Of a stretch of 64,000 nt of DNA, positions 59,464-64,000 are shown in pieces. Under the pieces are notes generated by a model that made no database searches, was not told the DNA's origin, and saw nothing but the letters and a program-made list of their open reading frames with translations. Position numbers and translations under genes: made by a program. The stretch's first letter is position 1. Every line of letters begins with the position of its first letter. This stretch comes from Epiperipatus broadwayi (lineage: Eukaryota; Onychophora; Udeonychophora; Euonychophora; Peripatidae). Where the stretch lies: assembly GCA_028023455.1 (NCBI GenBank), contig JAQFVV010000551.1, forward strand, positions 60,001-124,000, in the 5' to 3' direction.

Positions 59464-60489
59464 TAGTGATAGATTTTTTAAGTCAGCTTGATTGTTAACA
59501 AAACATTTGAAAGAAATATGTAGAGACTCCAATCAGGAAATACATTTGCTAGTGGATTTATTAAATTCGTCAATTCTGCCACTTTAGCCCCTAATGCAAC
59601 AATCATTAATTATGTGTTTCATGATTTGTGTTTGTCCACATCTATATAAATTAATGATTGTTAAATTTGATTTATAAAGCAGATGATTGCAATAACCATA
59701 GGTTGTCCCGAACTTTTGTAAAGACTCCAATTGCATCCAAGAACATCAAATCTATCTTTTACTATTGGATCTAGAAAAATAAATTTGTTTGGAAAGTCAT
59801 AAAAATTCCATTTTTGTACCATAATTCTTTAATTGTAGATTATTCATTTGAAATAAGTCTTAGATAATGAAACCATTTCTTAAGTTAATGGCAATCACCA
59901 TTCAGATATATAATTTTTATGTTTGCAATGTTTATAAACTTTCTAATACAAAGAGAATTTACCTTTCTTTTCTGGATCCTTCTAAATCTTCTATATTTAT
60001 AGATTTAAATTCTCATAGTAATTTTTGGAGATGTGTAATGAATGGATACAATTAAATATTCATTTAACTTATGATGCCAAGCAAGGATGAACACTCTATT
60101 TAAGAAGATGAAGAACAGTTTTGATTTATATTTTGTTTGCTAAATATGGTTTATCATTACCTGCTTAACTACTAATATAAGGATAATTTCTTTGTTGTCA
60201 ATGTACACCTAATGTAATCATTTTCAAAGACTCGTATTCCATAGTTGAAAGTTATCCTATTCTAGACTAGAATTTAAGAAAAACTTGCTATAGTTTAATG
60301 TACTGAATATCTTGAATGAAATGCTGACAAAATCCTCTCAAATTCCCTCTTATTATGTTAACATATTTAATCTAAAGAGTCCATTTCTCATGGATATCAA
60401 AAGAAGTTAATTTTAGGTTGGAACAAAACCAGAAGTGCTTTTTCTAGCTAACTTTATTTAACAAATATATGAAACATCCTGATAAGCTT

Positions 60490-61580
60490 ATAAAATCTCT
60501 GGATGCTGTCACAAAAAAAAAAGTTGAGAGAGATTAAGGAAAACCAAAACTTTACACAATATAGCCAAAAGGCCTGGTTACTTCTATGTAAGCTCTGTGA
60601 TTGTAAAATCAAATTTCTAAAGGAATTAATACTACTAATACTAATGCAGTTGCCAATTTTATATACCAAATTTCTAAACTCAAGATTCCTAGAATGATAA
60701 AAAGCATCATTAAACCAGAAAACAGCAATTTTCTTTTTTAGAATATTCTTCTAATATCAATCTGATAAAACCAATAGATATTGTGAACTTAAATTTGCCT
60801 TTGATTGTCTTAAATCAGGAAAGACACAGGAACATATAACATACTTTCAAGTTTCTAAAAAATTTAGGACCTAAAATTAAAGCATGATTGGTAAAAATTA
60901 TTCAGTAATATTATTCATACAAAAACTATTCCAAAAATTTGGCATAAAAGCAAAACCTATAATAGTCTTAAAAGCAATTAAACTCAACTATGATAAAAAA
61001 AATAATTTCCCAATATTATTATTATCTATTCATTATATATCTATTTTAAATAATCATATTAACAAAATTTTGTGAATGATTGAAGATAAGCATGTTGAGT
61101 TCAGATCAAGAAGAAACTCCACCGAATAAGATTTAACTTTAATAACTCTCAATAAAATAGGATTCTAAATTAAATTATGAACTGATACTATCTTCAATGA
61201 TCTAACATAGACTTATGCTTCTAATTAACTTGAGAAAATTTCTCTCCACTAAAAAAAACTCAGGTGTCACTAAATGTTAATTGTGGTGGATACAAAATTT
61301 TACAGAATGGTCTACTACAGGGCTTAGTTCTCTCACCTATTTTATTTAAAATATTCATCAGTGATCTTCTAAAATCACAAGCAGGCAAATTGTTCCATGC
61401 TGATATTATTGCTTTGATTTCACAAAAGAGATACCCCTTCCCGACATAGAAAAGTCTCTTAATAAGGATATGAAAAGTGTGAAAACAGTTTGCAAAGATT
61501 GTGATCCTATAATTCATTGATAACAGTAAGCTCAAGTTTTCATCTAAATAATGTTTTGCAGTAATGAACAGAACCACAAT
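60490..61580 (+). pseudogene. Degenerate non-LTR (LINE) reverse transcriptase
   Basis: In order along the plus strand: FTQYSQKAWLLLCKLCD (about 60550), IEDKHVEFRSRRNSTE (about 61078-61125, resembling the E-D-x-Q-x-GFR-x-x-RST block), and NGLLQGLVLSPILFKIFISD (61310-61370, the G-x-P-QG-S-VLSP-LLF block), followed by HADIIAL where YADDIAL is expected. Many stops and frameshifts. This looks like a Jockey/CR1/R1-type element, but the clade is not resolved. The second catalytic aspartate of YADD is replaced. Confidence 0.7.
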
Positions 61581-61762
61581 TATACACTATGCTATTTAGG
61601 AGTATTTTGAATCATAGTTCAATTTATTTTTCCTTCTTATTTTTATCTTATGTTAAATCTACATTAAATTGTGAGAATCATCTCCTTGGAAAAATGACAG
61701 ACACATCTTGATATTATAATGCAAGTGCATCACCAACAGCTTTTTTAGCATTTAGCATATTC

Positions 61763-62183
61763 CAGGGCTGGGCAAATAATGGCCCAAGGGTGACATGCGG
61801 CCCACCAAGACAATCAGAAAAATCTGCCTTGAACTGAGATTTCCTTCCCATGCATGACCAAAGATTCATCTCATATTTTCCACTAGGATGGCCATGTCAA
61901 TACACGTGTGCAGTGTAGATACAATGTGCATTGCTTTTCCAGTTGATCTGATTAATTTTAATTTTGTCTTTGCATTAGCAAATATATAAATTTCCAAGTT
62001 TAGTGAAACCTTGAATCCTCCAAAAAAATGTAAAATTGGTAATGAATGTCATGTGTTTAATAGAAGAATGGACAAACAAATATTTGGTGTGGCCCTTTGC
62101 TAACCTTCACTTCACAAAGTAGCCCCTGATGCAGCCCTCCCTCAAACTCTGTGGCCCCCGAGCTAAAGCAATTTCCCACTTCT
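61763..62183 (+). mobile_element. Degenerate hAT element with a transposase N-terminal remnant
   Basis: The left end CAGGGCTGGGCAAATAATGG and a right end reading CCCACTTCT resemble hAT termini. GC-rich subterminal sequence (TGCGGCCCACC; TGGCCCCCGAGC) is present at both sides. Around 62015-62075 a frame reads KKCKIGNECHVFNRRMDKQ, similar to the short basic N terminus found before the zinc finger of ZBED-type hAT transposases. I could not find a clean 8-bp duplication, so this is an older and decayed copy. Confidence 0.6.
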
Positions 62184-64000
62184 ATTAGTGAATACTGTGA
62201 CCCTATTGAGCAAAAGTTTTCATATGGAAATTATGGATATGAATTAAATATTACCATTGAAATATTATAGGCACACTCAAATTTACTCCTTTGAAGTACC
62301 TTTTTGTTTTGTTTTTTACATATTTTAGATGTTATCTTTTCTCTTTTTCTTTTAATGATCCTCACTATAATATATGTTAGCTTATTTATGTCTTTACGAA
62401 AGAGCATTGTTATACAAAAAATAAACCAATTAAAGTGTGGTATGTGAATATAATTAATACAAGACTTCTCCATCTATATTCATTAGTGATAACTAATCAA
62501 GCTGTTCAAAATTATTTAAATCACAATAAAAATATGCTTAAGGATTAATTATAATGATTAATTTAGAATAGTTATAATTTTAAATCTTTTTGATTATTTA
62601 ATAATAACAAAATATCAAATGTTTCTATACTTTTAAATTAATAATTACACTAATAAATTATTTTAATATTATTGAAAATTGGTCCATCTGGCAGTTTTAT
62701 TACAAAATCTCTTACACATCCTGGTAGAGGGCTTAGCATATAAAGAATAGCCTAAATCTTTATTACTCTCAGGAAATTTTTGATAAAATTTACTTAATTT
62801 AAAAATAAAATTTGGTAATTATGTTAACATACCACTGATATAATATATTTCTATTATTGTCAAGTAAAATTTTAAATTTTACATATTTGACTGCATAAAT
62901 AAGGCTTGATAAACACCAAGCTCACAGAAGGTTACAACTTTTTCTTATTGGCAGAAGAAAATTTTTAAATTTTTACATTTAACCTTTAAACAGCATATAG
63001 TAATTACCTGGACAAAATGAAAAAAAATTCATTCAATAAGTATTTGTTCCTAAAACAACTTATATTAATTAATAAAACATTCTGAATCTCTTAGATACTC
63101 TCTACAATGACATGTACTAGTTTAAGTTACTTATTAACTTATTGATGGGTATGGTATTAAATTGCAGGCATTGTACATTCCTTTTGGGCCATCATATGCC
63201 AAGAGCATGAAAACATTCACACCAACCTGAGCAATTATTCAGTAAGGATAAACTATTGTACATGAACTTGTTTAATTTTACATCTCAGATTTATTTTGGG
63301 CTTTACCCCCAATTTTCTTAACTGCAGTGGTTATACCACTAGTTGAAGGTTTACTACTTGATATAATCGCTCTTATTTTAGACCTACTTAAATGCCTATT
63401 ACCACTAGAGTATGGAAAAGACCTCAGCATAAAATGAATATATATTATCTCTTGGTATTTTCTAACAATTGGAGGAGTTTCTCAAATTTATATTCACCAA
63501 AAGATAATTATGCCTTTCCTTATTAATTCTGGAGTGATTTTCCAAATTATATTCTGAGATTTCGAGAACATCTAGGATTTCTGATACCTCAATAGTATAT
63601 CAATGAACAGCAATGAGGACCTGCTCTATTGATCTAGGTAAATTGTGGCAGAGATTCCTCACTATTTGATGCTCCCAAAGATGGAATGCTGTCAGAGTTT
63701 GAAATTTTACAGCTTGCCCTCAGAAAAATTGGTAACAGTTTCCCTTATAGGGGCTATATTTTTCCTGGGAGATTTGATTGCAGATGTTATCCTTCTTACA
63801 TCTCCCCAAAAAGACATTAGTATTATGTGCTTAAAATCCCATATGTGGTTGGCTTATCAAAAAAAGATTTGACACCAATCTCTAGCTGAAGCATACAGAT
63901 GGTTACATAATATGGACAATTTCTCATTTTCTGCCAACCAACATAAAGAGAACAGCTCCTCCAAACTGTGTAAGTATTCAAGAGGATTTTCTCTAGGTTC

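Larger units (their letters stand above)
57163..64000 (+). other. Intron 4 of the HGSNAT-like gene (runs off the window)
   Basis: Begins with GTAAGA after exon 4 and continues to the window edge. It contains a local tandem repeat (57.5-58.6 kb), a family B fragment, a SINE, a degenerate LINE reverse transcriptase and a hAT remnant. From 62190 to 64000 I see no recognisable gene. The short open frames there show no motif I know. Confidence 0.6.

Noticed and set aside
61763-62183. 8-bp target duplication for the third hAT element
   Set aside because: The candidate flanks (TTAGCATA and TTAGTGAA) share only part of their bases, so I did not claim one.
63645-63872. 75-codon frame as the next HGSNAT exon with a membrane span
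   Set aside because: It has a hydrophobic stretch, but there is no convincing acceptor/donor pair in the required phase and no match to the family's conserved membrane-domain motifs.

Overview
The window is AT-rich animal DNA. It looks like the 5' part of one large nuclear gene whose introns are packed with transposable elements. Spliced coding exons with canonical splice sites, tRNA-derived SINEs, hAT MITEs, RTE-type LINE and Penelope-like (PLE) fragments and (CA)n/(TA)n microsatellites point to an invertebrate metazoan with a large repeat-rich genome. A mollusc (possibly a cephalopod) or a chelicerate would fit, but I cannot fix the clade from sequence alone.

Gene: four plus-strand exons (17969-18023, 40425-40564, 43701-43822, 57065-57162) join in perfect reading phase. 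They encode a signal peptide and the N-terminal luminal domain of a heparan-alpha-glucosaminide N-acetyltransferase (HGSNAT-like, lysosomal). The membrane and catalytic part lies beyond the right edge. A near-perfect CLEAR/TFEB-type site sits 14 bp before the start codon. Introns are about 22.4, 3.1 and 13.2 kb, and the fourth is at least 6.8 kb. Positions 1-17.9 kb are upstream DNA with hAT MITEs, a broken LINE end and a DTWD2 processed pseudogene.

Mobile DNA, left to right: hAT MITEs with exact 8-bp duplications (0.7 and 7.5 kb); DTWD2 retropseudogene (14.3-15.0 kb); a PLE whose GIY-YIG region is split by another element (18.6-20.8 kb); a palindromic repeat pair with a hairpin MITE inside one arm (22.3-23.4 kb); an LTR element of about 8 kb with a nested 2.5-kb insertion (27.85-35.9 kb); an RTE-like LINE split by a second element (36.1-38.3 kb); PLE endonuclease fragments (41.5 and 45.1 kb); six SINEs; and a degenerate LINE reverse transcriptase (60.5-61.6 kb).

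Most striking are two unrelated short repeat families that each carry a type I hammerhead ribozyme. Family A (units of about 450 bp, tandem and inverted dimers at 18.9, 36.9, 46.2 and 49.4 kb) has two copies with an intact catalytic core at 37.2 and 37.7 kb, and their stem I shows a compensatory base change. Family B (7.3, 11.3, 22.3-23.4, 39.5 and 58.9 kb) has an intact-core copy at 22.4 kb. Both families occur as antisense-then-sense inverted pairs. Two family A insertions have target-site duplications and lie inside other retroelements. This resembles animal retrozymes mobilised by PLE machinery, traces of which are also in the window.
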